The translations under genes were made by a program, and so were the position numbers. A stretch of DNA of 37,635 nucleotides from Acidobacteriaceae bacterium (GTDB lineage: Bacteria; Acidobacteriota; Terriglobia; Terriglobales; Acidobacteriaceae): assembly GCA_003166855.1 (NCBI GenBank), contig PMUM01000256.1:1934-39568 (forward strand), in the 5' to 3' direction. The notes below the pieces were generated by a model. That model worked only from the letters and a program-made list of their open reading frames with translations, searched no databases and had not been told where the DNA came from. Shown piece after piece: positions 24,022 to 32,852 of the stretch. Positions within the stretch are counted from its first letter, which is position 1, and every line of letters starts with the position of its first letter.

Positions 24022-27000
24022 ATGGCGCGTCACTGGTGGGTAATTCCGCTGCTCGGAGTCCTTCTGGCTGCTGCTTTCGCCAGCGGCCCCACTGGAACGA
24101 TCACAGGCACCGTGACGGACCCTTCCGGGGCGGTGGTTCGGAACGCGCGAATCACCGTGCTCAACGAAGCGACCAATGCCGTTCGCACCGCCGAGACTAA
24201 CGACGATGGCGATTTCACGGCCGCACTGCTGCCCCCGGGCCGCTATCGAGTGACGGCCGAGAGCGCGGGCTTCCGGAAGAGCATTTTTGTCGACGTCACC
24301 GTGGATGTGGACCAGACGGTGCGCGTGGATTTCGCGCTGCAGGTCGGCTCAGCGACGGAGGAAGTACGAGTCAAGGACACGCCTCCGGCCATTCAGACCG
24401 ACACATCGACGCTGGGGCAGGTGGTCAACAATCGTCTGGTGCAGAACTTACCACTGAATGAGCGCAACTTCCTGAATTTTGCGTTGCTGGTTCCGGGAAG
24501 CCAACTGCCCGCCGAAGGTTCGCAGAACTCGACGCAGGGGGGATCCCTAAGCGTGAGTGGCGCGCGCGAGCAGTCGAATAATTTTCTGCTCGACGGAGTG
24601 GACAACAACGATCCTTACATCAACCAGTACGTCGCCCGGCCGTCGGTGGATGCGATTCAGGAGTTCAAGGTGCAGTCCAGCGATTATTCGGCCGAGTACG
24701 GCCGGACCGGAGGCGCACAGATCAATGTCGTCCTGAAGAGTGGGACCAACGCGTTCCACGTATCGCTGTTTGAATACTTCCGCAACCGGAACATGGACGC
24801 CAAGAATTATTTCGACTTCCCCAACTGCACGCCCGCGTCGGTTCCGGGTGAATGCGGAGGGATCCCGGGACTGAACCGCAACCAGTTCGGTGGAACCGTG
24901 GGCGGACCGATCCTCACGAACAAGACCTTTTTCTTCGTCTCGTATGAAGGACTGCGCCTGCGGCAGGCGGCCACGCACGAGGCGACGGTGCCTAACCAGG
25001 TGCAGTGGGCGGAAGCCTCCGGCCTGGCGCAAGCCATCTTCGGCTGCCCGTTGAATCCCTCGTGCCAGGTTGGGCAAAACGTATTCAATCTATATCCGCA
25101 GGCCAATGTGGGCACGGACCTGGCGAGTTCGAATACGTTTCATTCTGCACCGGTGATTCGGGATTCGGAAAATTTCTATACAGCCAAGGTGGACCAGCAT
25201 TTCAGCGCGACCGACACGGTGTCGGCTCATTATTTGCTGTTCGACGAAAACCGTTTTGATCCGTTCGATCCGGTCAATGCTTTCACGGCGTTGCCGGGTT
25301 ACGGCAGCTTCACCCTGAACCACGGCCAGAATGTCGGACTGGAGTGGACCCGCGTATTCCGGTCGAGCGTGCTCAACGAACTGCGCCTGGGATTCATCAA
25401 AATGCGGGCGACCGTGCTGCAACAGAATCACGGGAATGACATTTCCGCGCAGCTCGGTTTTCCTGACGTATTGACCAACACGGTGGACCTGGGCGCTCCG
25501 AACATCAATATTCTGAACTTTGACGGTATTGGAGAGCCCATCAACTATCCGGAAGAGCGGCATGACACTACGCTCCAACTCGCGGACAATCTGGCTTGGA
25601 CCGTGGGACGCCATCAGTTCAAGATCGGAGTGGATCTCCGTCACCTCCGGATCGACAACTACCTCGACTTTCTGTCGCGGGGAGACTGGTTCTTTCTGGG
25701 CAATGCCGTCGCCGGCATACTAGGATCTTTCGGCGATCCCACGCCGTGCACGGGGGCGCCCCCTGATGATCCCTCGACGTGTTCCTTGGCGCAGCTGCTG
25801 GCGGGAGTTCCCGACTATGCGCTGGCGGTGAGCGGCAACACGAATAACAGCCTGCTCAGCCACGGCGTCAGCACCTACATTCAGGATGACATCCACGTGG
25901 TGCCACGCTTGCTGCTCAACGTGGGCTTGCGTTATGAGTACAACAGCCCGCCAGTCGAGTCAGAGAACCGGTTCAGCGTTCCTGACCTGATTCCTTGTGC
26001 GGAGCCCTGCAGCATCCTCCCTACGTTCACCCAGGCGGGCACGAATGGAATTCCGCGAGCGACGTATTCGTCGCAGTACGCGAATTTTGCGCCGCGCATC
26101 GGCATTGCCTGGCGGCCGTTGAAATCGGAGCGCTGGGTTGTGCGTTCGGCGTACGGCATCTTCTACGATTCTTCCATCGCCAACATCAATATTTTCCCGC
26201 GCATCAATCCGCCGTTTTACGACTTGGCGTTGTTTCCGCAAACTTTCAATTGCGTGAGTGGACCGCCGCTGCCGTGTTCAGTGCAAGACCTTCTCAGCCA
26301 AACTGGGCAAACGGCCGGAGTAGTTCAGGGGAACATGATTTCGCCGAAGTTCCGCGACGGATACATGCAGCAGTGGAACACCGACATGCAGTACGAGGTT
26401 CTGCCGAATTGGATGGTGGACGCAGCCTACGTCGGTTCGAAGGGGACGCATCTCAGCGATGTGCTGGATCTCAACCAGCCAGATCCGGTGATGGGTCCGA
26501 CCTACGGGCAGTTTTCCTCCGTTCTATTCGTGGAGTCGAGTGCCAACAGTTCCTACAACTCGCTGCAGCTGCGTACGGAGAAGCGCACGAGCCACGGTCT
26601 GGCGTTGCTACTGGCGTACACCTACTCCAAGTCTTTTGACGATATTTCGTCGGTGTTCGCGGGAAGCGTGGGATCGGGCTTGCCGCAGAACTCGCGGGAT
26701 CTTCCGGCAGACCGGGGACCATCGGATTTCAATGCCGCGAATCGTTTCTCCGGCAGCTTCGTCTACGATCTGCCTCTTCAATGCTTGTGGGCCCATGGCG
26801 AGAGTTGGAGCGGGAGAGTTCTGGACAACTGGCAGGCGAGCGGAATTGTAACCGCGCAGACGGGATCGCCATTCACAGTGGTGCTAGGCGGTGCGCCGGC
26901 GGCGTCGGCGGCGGCGTTTGGAAATCCGGCGCGACCGAACCTGGTCGCCAGTCCTTTTGTTGCCGGACCGGTCACAGCAAACCCGGACCCGGGCTGTCAA

Positions 27001-27375
27001 ACGACAATCTCGCAAGGCGGGCTGGCCGCGGATCAGGTAAGAGTGCCGCAAAGCTGGTTTAATCCGTGCGCCTTCGTCGTTCCTCCGGCCGGGTTATTTC
27101 CGAACACAGTGGAGTTCGGGAATGAGGGCAGAAATGTGCTCACGGGACCCGGATTTACGAATATTGATTTCGGTTTATCGAAGAGCATGAGGCTGCGCCG
27201 CGAGGACCACATCCTGCAGTTTCGGGGGGATTTCTTTAACTTGTTCAACCACCCGAACTTCGATGTTCCCAGCCACGTTCTGGGTTCCTCGAACTTCGCG
27301 AAGGTACTGTCGGCCAATGCTTATGGCACTAAACCGCCGCGGCAGATTCAGTTGAGTTTGCGGTATGCGTTCTGA
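24022..27375 (+). CDS. Oar-like TonB-dependent outer-membrane receptor
   Basis: The 1117-residue precursor starts at the ATG at 24022 (AGGAG 7 bases upstream) with a signal peptide (about 1-22). A carboxypeptidase-regulatory-like domain (about 25-110: GTVTDPSGAVVRNARITV, LLPPGRYRVTAESAGF) is followed by a plug (LVQNLPLNERNFLNFALLVP, NNFLLDGVDNNDPYINQ, SSDYSAEYGRTGGAQINVV). A long barrel ends LSLRYAF, with the terminal Phe of outer-membrane proteins. This is the large Oar-like group abundant in acidobacteria, thought to import oligosaccharides or peptides. No TonB box can be assigned with confidence. The ligand is unknown; no SusD is present. Confidence 0.92.
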   Translation: MARHWWVIPLLGVLLAAAFASGPTGTITGTVTDPSGAVVRNARITVLNEATNAVRTAETNDDGDFTAALLPPGRYRVTAESAGFRKSIFVDVTVDVDQTVRVDFALQVGSATEEVRVKDTPPAIQTDTSTLGQVVNNRLVQNLPLNERNFLNFALLVPGSQLPAEGSQNSTQGGSLSVSGAREQSNNFLLDGVDNNDPYINQYVARPSVDAIQEFKVQSSDYSAEYGRTGGAQINVVLKSGTNAFHVSLFEYFRNRNMDAKNYFDFPNCTPASVPGECGGIPGLNRNQFGGTVGGPILTNKTFFFVSYEGLRLRQAATHEATVPNQVQWAEASGLAQAIFGCPLNPSCQVGQNVFNLYPQANVGTDLASSNTFHSAPVIRDSENFYTAKVDQHFSATDTVSAHYLLFDENRFDPFDPVNAFTALPGYGSFTLNHGQNVGLEWTRVFRSSVLNELRLGFIKMRATVLQQNHGNDISAQLGFPDVLTNTVDLGAPNINILNFDGIGEPINYPEERHDTTLQLADNLAWTVGRHQFKIGVDLRHLRIDNYLDFLSRGDWFFLGNAVAGILGSFGDPTPCTGAPPDDPSTCSLAQLLAGVPDYALAVSGNTNNSLLSHGVSTYIQDDIHVVPRLLLNVGLRYEYNSPPVESENRFSVPDLIPCAEPCSILPTFTQAGTNGIPRATYSSQYANFAPRIGIAWRPLKSERWVVRSAYGIFYDSSIANINIFPRINPPFYDLALFPQTFNCVSGPPLPCSVQDLLSQTGQTAGVVQGNMISPKFRDGYMQQWNTDMQYEVLPNWMVDAAYVGSKGTHLSDVLDLNQPDPVMGPTYGQFSSVLFVESSANSSYNSLQLRTEKRTSHGLALLLAYTYSKSFDDISSVFAGSVGSGLPQNSRDLPADRGPSDFNAANRFSGSFVYDLPLQCLWAHGESWSGRVLDNWQASGIVTAQTGSPFTVVLGGAPAASAAAFGNPARPNLVASPFVAGPVTANPDPGCQTTISQGGLAADQVRVPQSWFNPCAFVVPPAGLFPNTVEFGNEGRNVLTGPGFTNIDFGLSKSMRLRREDHILQFRGDFFNLFNHPNFDVPSHVLGSSNFAKVLSANAYGTKPPRQIQLSLRYAF

Positions 27376-27465
27376 TTGGGCAAGTGTCGCGGTTCTGCAC
27401 GTAGTGCGCGAGGCGGGGGCCCCTTCGACTTGCGCTCAGGGCAGGTCCGCGCCACCTAAGGCTGG

Positions 27466-28677
27466 CTACGCTGTGGGCTTGTCGCGGGGAGGCTCGACCG
27501 CCAGGAATTCTTCTGCGAAGCGGCGCGCGTATCCCTCCAGTAACGTCGGTATCCTGTGCGGGTCTGACGAGCGCATCACCAAGCCTGCGTGGTGATGCCT
27601 CTTGATTCGCAGGCACACTTCCGGATCGTTGTACGACGAGGTGTCGGGATCGTCCTGCCGCGCTAGCGAAAGAATCACGCCAGCATATTCTTCGCGCACT
27701 GGGGGCAATCGATAGCTGCCATCGCCTCCAGCGACTTCGACGCGCGCCCACTCCCGCCAGAGATTGATTCCGGTTGCGGCTTCGACCATTTCGTTGATGT
27801 AGGCTCCGCCAACGCGTGCGGCACATTCGAGAAAATAGAAGTGGCCGTCGGAATGTGCCTGGATAAACTCCGCGTGCGCGACCCCGCGCACCAGGCCTAG
27901 CGCCGCGATCAGGTCGCGGTTGATCGCGCGCAATCCGGAGTCTTCTTCGCTTCCTCTTGGCACCGTGAAAGTGGTGAAAATTCCGCCGCCCTGAGCTACG
28001 TTCATCGGCGGCTTGCCGTATTTGCTGACGTTGGCGAAGACGACTTCGCTCTCCGACACGACGGAGTCGACGTGAAAAACATCACCGGGGAGAAACTTTT
28101 CCAGCAGATACGAAGACTGCTTGTCGCTCAGTTGATCGAGCAGCGGCCACAATTCTTCGGCGGCATGGATTTTCTTGATGCCGATCGCGGAGGCTTCCTG
28201 CCGGGGCTTGAGCACCCATGGGCCGGGCACGTGGTCAAGGTAGTAGCGAATGTCAGCGTGGTTGACGACGGGGACGAAATCCGGCACGCGCACATTACGG
28301 TCAAGCGCGCGCATGCGCATGGCCAGCTTGTCACGGAAATAACGCATGGTTGTGAGGCCCATGCCGGGGATGCGCAGGTGCTCGCGCAGAGTGGCAGCGG
28401 TCTCCATGTCGTATTCGTCGAGCGCCACAATGCGGTCGAGTTTGTGATTGCGCGCCAGATGGGTTACCGCGCCAACGATGTCGGCTAAGGCAATCTCCTC
28501 GGGCAAGTAGAAGGTGTCGTCGAGAATTTCGCGGGGCCACTCGGCATCGCGCAGTTTCTCCGCGGTGAGCAGGATGACACGGCAGCCCTGGCGCTTGCAC
28601 TCGCGCATGAACTCCTGCCCTTTCTCGTAGGTGGTGATGCAGAGGAAAGTCAGCGGGCGGTCAGGCATGGCATTCAT
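27466..28677 (-). CDS. ATP-grasp domain protein
   Basis: Read from the ATG at 28677 the product has 403 residues (a second ATG lies 3 codons on). An N-terminal pre-ATP-grasp fold (about 1-110, FLCITTYEKGQEFM, IVALDEYDMETAA) is followed by the ATP-grasp domain. It shows WVLKPRQEASAIGIKKI (nucleotide-binding Lys), YLLEKFLPGDVFHVDSVV and the metal-binding FYFLECAARVGGAYINEM. Such enzymes join a carboxylate to an amine or thiol through an acyl-phosphate. The substrate is not evident and no biosynthetic cluster surrounds it. The stop converges on the receptor gene 90 bases away. Confidence 0.85.
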   Translation of the reverse strand: MNAMPDRPLTFLCITTYEKGQEFMRECKRQGCRVILLTAEKLRDAEWPREILDDTFYLPEEIALADIVGAVTHLARNHKLDRIVALDEYDMETAATLREHLRIPGMGLTTMRYFRDKLAMRMRALDRNVRVPDFVPVVNHADIRYYLDHVPGPWVLKPRQEASAIGIKKIHAAEELWPLLDQLSDKQSSYLLEKFLPGDVFHVDSVVSESEVVFANVSKYGKPPMNVAQGGGIFTTFTVPRGSEEDSGLRAINRDLIAALGLVRGVAHAEFIQAHSDGHFYFLECAARVGGAYINEMVEAATGINLWREWARVEVAGGDGSYRLPPVREEYAGVILSLARQDDPDTSSYNDPEVCLRIKRHHHAGLVMRSSDPHRIPTLLEGYARRFAEEFLAVEPPRDKPTA

Positions 28678-28824
28678 TTTCGCGGCAGGTCTGCGAGAAT
28701 ACCACGGCGCCCGGCGACCCACGGATCAATTATTCGGATAGACGCCAGCAACCCTTCCGAAGACCTGCGGATTGCAGGAGAGCCAGGCGAGGGGCGTTCG
28801 ACCTCTCTGTTAGACTCTGAGGCC

Positions 28825-29649
28825 ATGCCGGACGCAACGGAACGCCGAAGGAACACCGCGCCCTGGTGGGGACTCTTGTTTGCCCTCGGAGCAATCGGCT
28901 GCAACGTCGCATTCTTTGTGAGTCCTCCCTTGCAGGGAGCACTTCCTTGGCTGAGCGTTTTGTTTGGCGTCCTGGCTTTGGCCTTTCTTGCCACCGGACT
29001 GCGGCGGGCGTTTGGCCGGGCGCATGTCTATCGCGGTAAAGTGCTGAGCGTTGTATTGACCGTGATTGCCCTGTTTCCCCTCGGACTCACCGCGTTCGCC
29101 TTCGTCAAAGCCCGCGAGCTGCCCAGTTCAACGGCGGCGCCACAGGTTGGGCAGAGGGTTCCTGACTTCACTCTTTCCGATACTTCGGGGAAACCGGTAT
29201 CGCTCGACCAACTTCTCGCCGCGGCTCCGTCTGCCTCTACTTCCCAATCCCAGGCTTCGGCTCCCAAGGCGGTATTACTGATTTTCTACCGCGGCTACTG
29301 GTGACCTTTCTGTGACCTCGAGTTACGAGGTGTGGAGAAACGGCTAGCGGAGTTTCAGGTGGCGGGCGTACGTCCGGTCGCGATCAGCGTTGATGCGCCT
29401 GAGGTGTCGCGCGATCTGGCTCACAAAGCGGGATACACTTTCCCGATTCTTTCTGATCCCGATACCGCGGTGACTCGGCGCTATCACTTGCTGCATACGG
29501 GGGGCGGGCCGGATGGGCACGACATCGCACGTCCAGCCGAGTTTCTGGTGGACTCATCCAAGATTGTTCGCTGGAGCAATTTCACTGAAGACGTCCGCGT
29601 CCGAGCCCGCGCGGACGAAATGCTGGCTGCTGCCAAGCAACTGCGCTAG
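28825..29649 (+). CDS. Membrane-anchored peroxiredoxin-like selenoprotein (in-frame TGA)
   Basis: One continuous 274-residue gene interrupted by a single TGA at 29302-29304. Residues 1-100 hold three membrane segments (GLLFALGAIGCNVAFFV, WLSVLFGVLALAFLAT, VLSVVLTVIALFPLGL). The AhpC/TSA redoxin domain follows: VGQRVPDFTLSDTSGKPVSL, VLLIFYRGYW, TGA, PFCDLELRGVEKRL, VAISVDAP and FPILSDPDTAVTRRY. Relatives have Cys at the TGA position (GYWCPFC), the peroxidatic residue, so Sec160 would give a U-x-x-C active site. The frame, spacing and homology are intact on both sides. The ATG has a short GAGG upstream. The alternative, a nonsense mutation, is disfavoured by the hairpin at 29315-29331. selA/B/C/D are not in the window. 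Confidence 0.82.
29315..29331 (+). promoter_or_regulatory. Candidate bacterial SECIS hairpin
   Basis: ACCTCG (29315-29320), loop AGTTA (29321-29325) and CGAGGT (29326-29331) form a perfect 6-bp stem. The apical loop begins 16 nucleotides after the TGA and has G as its second base, followed by U. Both match the general bacterial SECIS pattern recognised by SelB. The hairpin is within the coding sequence, as in bacterial selenoprotein mRNAs. Confidence 0.68.
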
Positions 29650-30137
29650 CGTTCGCGATCGGTTTGCGCCCGGGATGATCGCACCCACTCCGCGACCAGC
29701 GAAGCCAGCACGACAAACACGATCGTCCAGATCATGTAGAGAGCTTCCTGCTCGATGGCATGATGTATTCTCTCGTCGAGCTCAATCCCCATCACAGTGA
29801 ACAAGCTGTCAACAAAACCATGGACGGACTGCATGGCTTTCCACACCATGCTGCCGTCGCTGCGCAGCGCGCTTAGGCTGAGTCCGCCCAGCAATCCGGT
29901 GGCGCCTGCCTGGAGTCGCTCGCTCGCCGTGGCCACCGCAATCACCGACAGGAGCGAGCCATTCATCAGTCCCGCCAGGAACGCGCACAGGATCGGCCAG
30001 TCGATATAGATCCCAAGTGCCGCGAGGCCGACGTTTGCCAGAACCCAAAGTCCACCTACGAGTGGCACCCAAACGCCGTTCGAGGACGGCGCCTCGGGCT
30101 TTGCAATCGCTAGCACACGATCCGCTACAGCTGACAT
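29646..30137 (-). CDS. Hypothetical membrane protein
   Basis: The 163-residue protein has a polar N-terminus (about 1-20), two or three hydrophobic segments (WVPLVGGLWVLANVGLAALG, CAFLAGLMNGSLLSVIAVAT) and a C-terminal segment (LYMIWTIVFVVLASLVAEWV) with a basic tail. No family is recognised. GGAGG precedes the ATG. Its stop overlaps the end of the selenoprotein gene on the other strand by 4 bases, so the two are convergent. Confidence 0.72.
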   Translation of the reverse strand: MSAVADRVLAIAKPEAPSSNGVWVPLVGGLWVLANVGLAALGIYIDWPILCAFLAGLMNGSLLSVIAVATASERLQAGATGLLGGLSLSALRSDGSMVWKAMQSVHGFVDSLFTVMGIELDERIHHAIEQEALYMIWTIVFVVLASLVAEWVRSSRAQTDRER

Positions 30138-30220
30138 AAAACCTCCGAACTGCTCTCACCCATAGTGCGGGAGAACAGGAATTCGTTTCGTGAGCGGAGC
30201 GCCTGCGGTGTTTGCGAATG

Positions 30221-30234
30221 CAAGATCGATCTTG
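30221..30234. promoter_or_regulatory. Perfect 14-base palindrome upstream of glpX
   Basis: CAAGATCGATCTTG is a perfect dyad 113 bases before the glpX ATG and about 60 bases before a TATAGT -10-like box at 30292-30297. It could be an operator; the factor is unknown. No gene lies in 30138-30346. Confidence 0.4.
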
Positions 30235-30346
30235 TAAAGGCGAATTCAGTTTGCCATCCAACGCGTCTTTCAATCCGGCCTGCGGTTGCGATATAGTCTC
30301 AACCCGGCGCGCAACGGCGCATCAAAACGCGCTCGGGAGACAGTAA

Positions 30347-31375
30347 ATGGGTACGCAGACTCGTCCGGAGGGCAAGGCCCGCAGTTTCGGGGAGAACATT
30401 GAGAGCGACCTGGCGTCGCGATTCCTGCGCGTGGTGGAAGTGGCCGCGATCGAGTCGGCCCGCACCATGGGACAGGGCGAGCGCAAGCTCAGCGACCAGG
30501 TGGCCACCGAGGCCATGCGCAAGACGATGGACTCGATCCCCATGCGGGGCACGATCGTGATCGGCGAGGGCGAGCGCGACGAAGCACCCATGCTCTACAT
30601 CGGCGAGAAAGTTGGCGCCGAGTTTCCCGACGGCACGGAAGTTCCCGAGGTCGACATCGCGGTCGATCCGCTGGAAGGCACCAATCTATGCGCCACGGGG
30701 GCGCCGGGGGCGATCACCGTACTCGCCGCATCCGAGCGCGGAGGCCTGCTCAACGCGCCTGATTGCTACATGGACAAGATTGTCGTCGGTCCGTCGTGCA
30801 AAGACGCGGTCTATATCGACGCGCCCGTATCGCACAATCTGAAGAACATCGCCCGGAGGCTGGAGCGCGATGTGCAAGACCTGGTTGTGATTGTGCTCGA
30901 CCGTCCACGGCATGAGAAGCTCATTGGTGATATTCGAGCCTGCGGAGCGCGCATCCGCCTCATCGGCGACGGCGATCTTTCTGCCGGAATTGCGGCAGCC
31001 GTCATTGGAACCGGAGTGCACGCCGTCATGGGATCCGGAGGAGCACCGGAGGGCGTCATCACGGCGGCTGCGGTTCGCTGTCTGAATGGCTACATGCTGG
31101 GGCGCCTGGTCGTGAAGCCCGAGCATGAGGAGCGTCTGGAGCGCATGGGGATCAAAGACAAGAATCGCATCTACGAGGCGGAGGATTTGGCTCCGGGCAA
31201 GCAAATGATCTTCGCTGCCACCGGCGTGACCGACGGTGCGCTGATGAAGGGCGTGCGCTTCTTCGGTGAAGGAACCCGTACTTCTTCCGTGATCATGACG
31301 CTGCGCACGGGTAAAGTACGGTTTGTGGAAAGTATTCACCTGGAGAAGAGTCCGGACGTGAAGGTGAGGTTCTAG
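30347..31375 (+). CDS. glpX: Class II fructose-1,6-bisphosphatase
   Basis: It hydrolyses fructose-1,6-bisphosphate to fructose-6-phosphate in gluconeogenesis. The 342-residue length is normal for GlpX. Motifs: [15 protein letters not shown] (residues 73-87), the metal-binding [11 protein letters not shown] (103-113), [38 protein letters not shown] and [18 protein letters not shown]. All metal and phosphate ligands appear intact. GGGAGAC precedes the ATG. It is monocistronic and followed at once by a long palindromic repeat. Confidence 0.96.
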   Translation: MGTQTRPEGKARSFGENIESDLASRFLRVVEVAAIESARTMGQGERKLSDQVATEAMRKTMDSIPMRGTIVIGEGERDEAPMLYIGEKVGAEFPDGTEVPEVDIAVDPLEGTNLCATGAPGAITVLAASERGGLLNAPDCYMDKIVVGPSCKDAVYIDAPVSHNLKNIARRLERDVQDLVVIVLDRPRHEKLIGDIRACGARIRLIGDGDLSAGIAAAVIGTGVHAVMGSGGAPEGVITAAAVRCLNGYMLGRLVVKPEHEERLERMGIKDKNRIYEAEDLAPGKQMIFAATGVTDGALMKGVRFFGEGTRTSSVIMTLRTGKVRFVESIHLEKSPDVKVRF

Positions 31376-31498
31376 TAGCGCCGGCATCTTGCCGGCTGTC
31401 CCGAGGGCATCTTGCCCTCGGCGGCGCGGGCAAACACACCCGCCCCCGCGGCTTCGCTCAGGGCAGGCCCGCCGCTCCCGGGACGGCGGCGCTACGTG
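31376..31498. repeat. Long palindromic intergenic element, family C
   Basis: Outer ends TAGCGCCG and CGGCGCTA(CGTG) enclose GCCGGC-ATCTT-GCCGGC and CCGAGGGC-ATCTT-GCCCTCGG hairpins. A GC-rich part with GCTTCGCTCAGGGCAGG follows. The GCTACGTG end is shared with the family B copies. It fills the gap between the convergent glpX and asparaginase genes. Confidence 0.7.
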
Positions 31499-31501
31499 GT
31501 G

Positions 31502-32761
31502 CTATTTCAGGTAATACGAATCCTTCTTCAATTCCTCCGGGATGGGTGGAAACGGCGGCCATTCCTGCGAGTATCCCTTAAGCAGCGGAGTCGCGACCTC
31601 GGAACGCAGCGTGCCGTCGTGCACCGTGAATTTATGCGGATTGCCCGGAGAATATCCTTCCCACAAACACACGCCCGCGTACGCGCCGTCTTTGCGCAGG
31701 ACGTAGTACGTCATATCCATGTAGTGGAGTTTCGTCATATCGCCGTTGTAATTGCGGACGATGCGTTTGAGAGCGTCCATGCCGGCTTCCTGCGGAGACA
31801 TGCCGTGGCGCATGTTCTCGACGATGGTGTGCGCACCGGCCACCTTGATGTTCTCTTCCCCGGCACCGGTCGCGCCTGCGGAACCGATGTCCTGATCGGT
31901 GTAGCAACCCGCTCCGATAATTGGCGAATCGCCGCAACGGCCCGGCAGTTTGAACGCCAGTCCGCTGGTGGTGGTGATTCCTGACATTTCTCCCTTGTCG
32001 TTCAAGACCGAGCAGTGGATCGTACCGGTGGGCGGAAACAGCACGCGATGCACGGCCGCGAGTTGGAACTCAGGCTCGATCCCGAGATCGGCGGCGCGCT
32101 GCTGCAATTGCTGAATGCGATCCCGCCACAGATCGGCTTGCGGCTTAGAATCGGGCGCGGGCGGATGCCAGTGCGGATCGGCCATGCCCGGCCCCCACCA
32201 GTCGCGGTCGGAATTGAATTCCTTCCACAGCAGCCAGATTTTGCGGGAGCGGTCGGTCAGCAGGTTCTCGCGCGGAAAGCCCACGGCCACGGCGAATCGT
32301 TCCGCACCTTCCCCGACCAGCATGACGTGGCCGGTGTGCTCCATTACGGCCCGTCCTACCATCGACACGTTCTTGATGTTGCGTACGCCACCGACTGAAC
32401 CCGCGCGCCGGGTGGGTCCATGCATGCAGCAGGAGTCCAGTTCGACGACGCCTTCCTCGTTGGGCAGGCCACCTAGACCGACCGAATCGTCGTTGGGATC
32501 GTCCTCGGGCCCCTTCACCACGCGGATGCCGGCCTCGAGCGTGTCGCCGCCGCTTTTCAGGAAGGCGTAAGCCGCTTCGGTGTAGGCGTAACCGTTGTGG
32601 GCGCAAATGATGACCGGGCGCTTGGGGGAATCTTCTTTCGAAGCGTGGCCCTGCTGGCTATTTTCAGCGAGCGCTTCGGGAAGGGCAGCGTGCGCTCCCA
32701 CTCCGGCGGCAACGGCTCCGAGCACGGACGACTTCACGAAATCACGGCGCGAGAATGTCAC
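31502..32761 (-). CDS. Tat-exported N4-(beta-N-acetylglucosaminyl)-L-asparaginase-like Ntn hydrolase
   Basis: The GTG start at 32761 has GGAGG upstream. A Tat signal (SRRDFVKSSVLGAVAAG) opens the 419-residue precursor, so the folded enzyme is exported. The body is the glycosylasparaginase/isoaspartyl-peptidase fold, with HNGYAYTEAAYAFL, a substrate region, and the C-terminal ITTTSGLAFKLPGRCGDSPI. Aligning the fixed spacing to that segment in aspartylglucosaminidase places the autocatalytic nucleophile at Thr247 in PTGTIHC. It would remove glycans from Asn in glycopeptides or act on isoaspartyl bonds. Monocistronic. Confidence 0.9.
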   Translation of the reverse strand: MTFSRRDFVKSSVLGAVAAGVGAHAALPEALAENSQQGHASKEDSPKRPVIICAHNGYAYTEAAYAFLKSGGDTLEAGIRVVKGPEDDPNDDSVGLGGLPNEEGVVELDSCCMHGPTRRAGSVGGVRNIKNVSMVGRAVMEHTGHVMLVGEGAERFAVAVGFPRENLLTDRSRKIWLLWKEFNSDRDWWGPGMADPHWHPPAPDSKPQADLWRDRIQQLQQRAADLGIEPEFQLAAVHRVLFPPTGTIHCSVLNDKGEMSGITTTSGLAFKLPGRCGDSPIIGAGCYTDQDIGSAGATGAGEENIKVAGAHTIVENMRHGMSPQEAGMDALKRIVRNYNGDMTKLHYMDMTYYVLRKDGAYAGVCLWEGYSPGNPHKFTVHDGTLRSEVATPLLKGYSQEWPPFPPIPEELKKDSYYLK

Positions 32762-32852
32762 GAATCCTCCGAGATCCTATTTACAACGTTAGTCATGCAG
32801 ACGAAGCGGGAAGCATATCACGGGCTGGATCGAAGATTCACGCGCGAGGCAA

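Noticed and set aside
29332-29649. Separate GTG-started 105-residue redoxin fragment
   Set aside because: It is in frame with the upstream gene across one TGA and lacks the active site; it is the second half of the selenoprotein.
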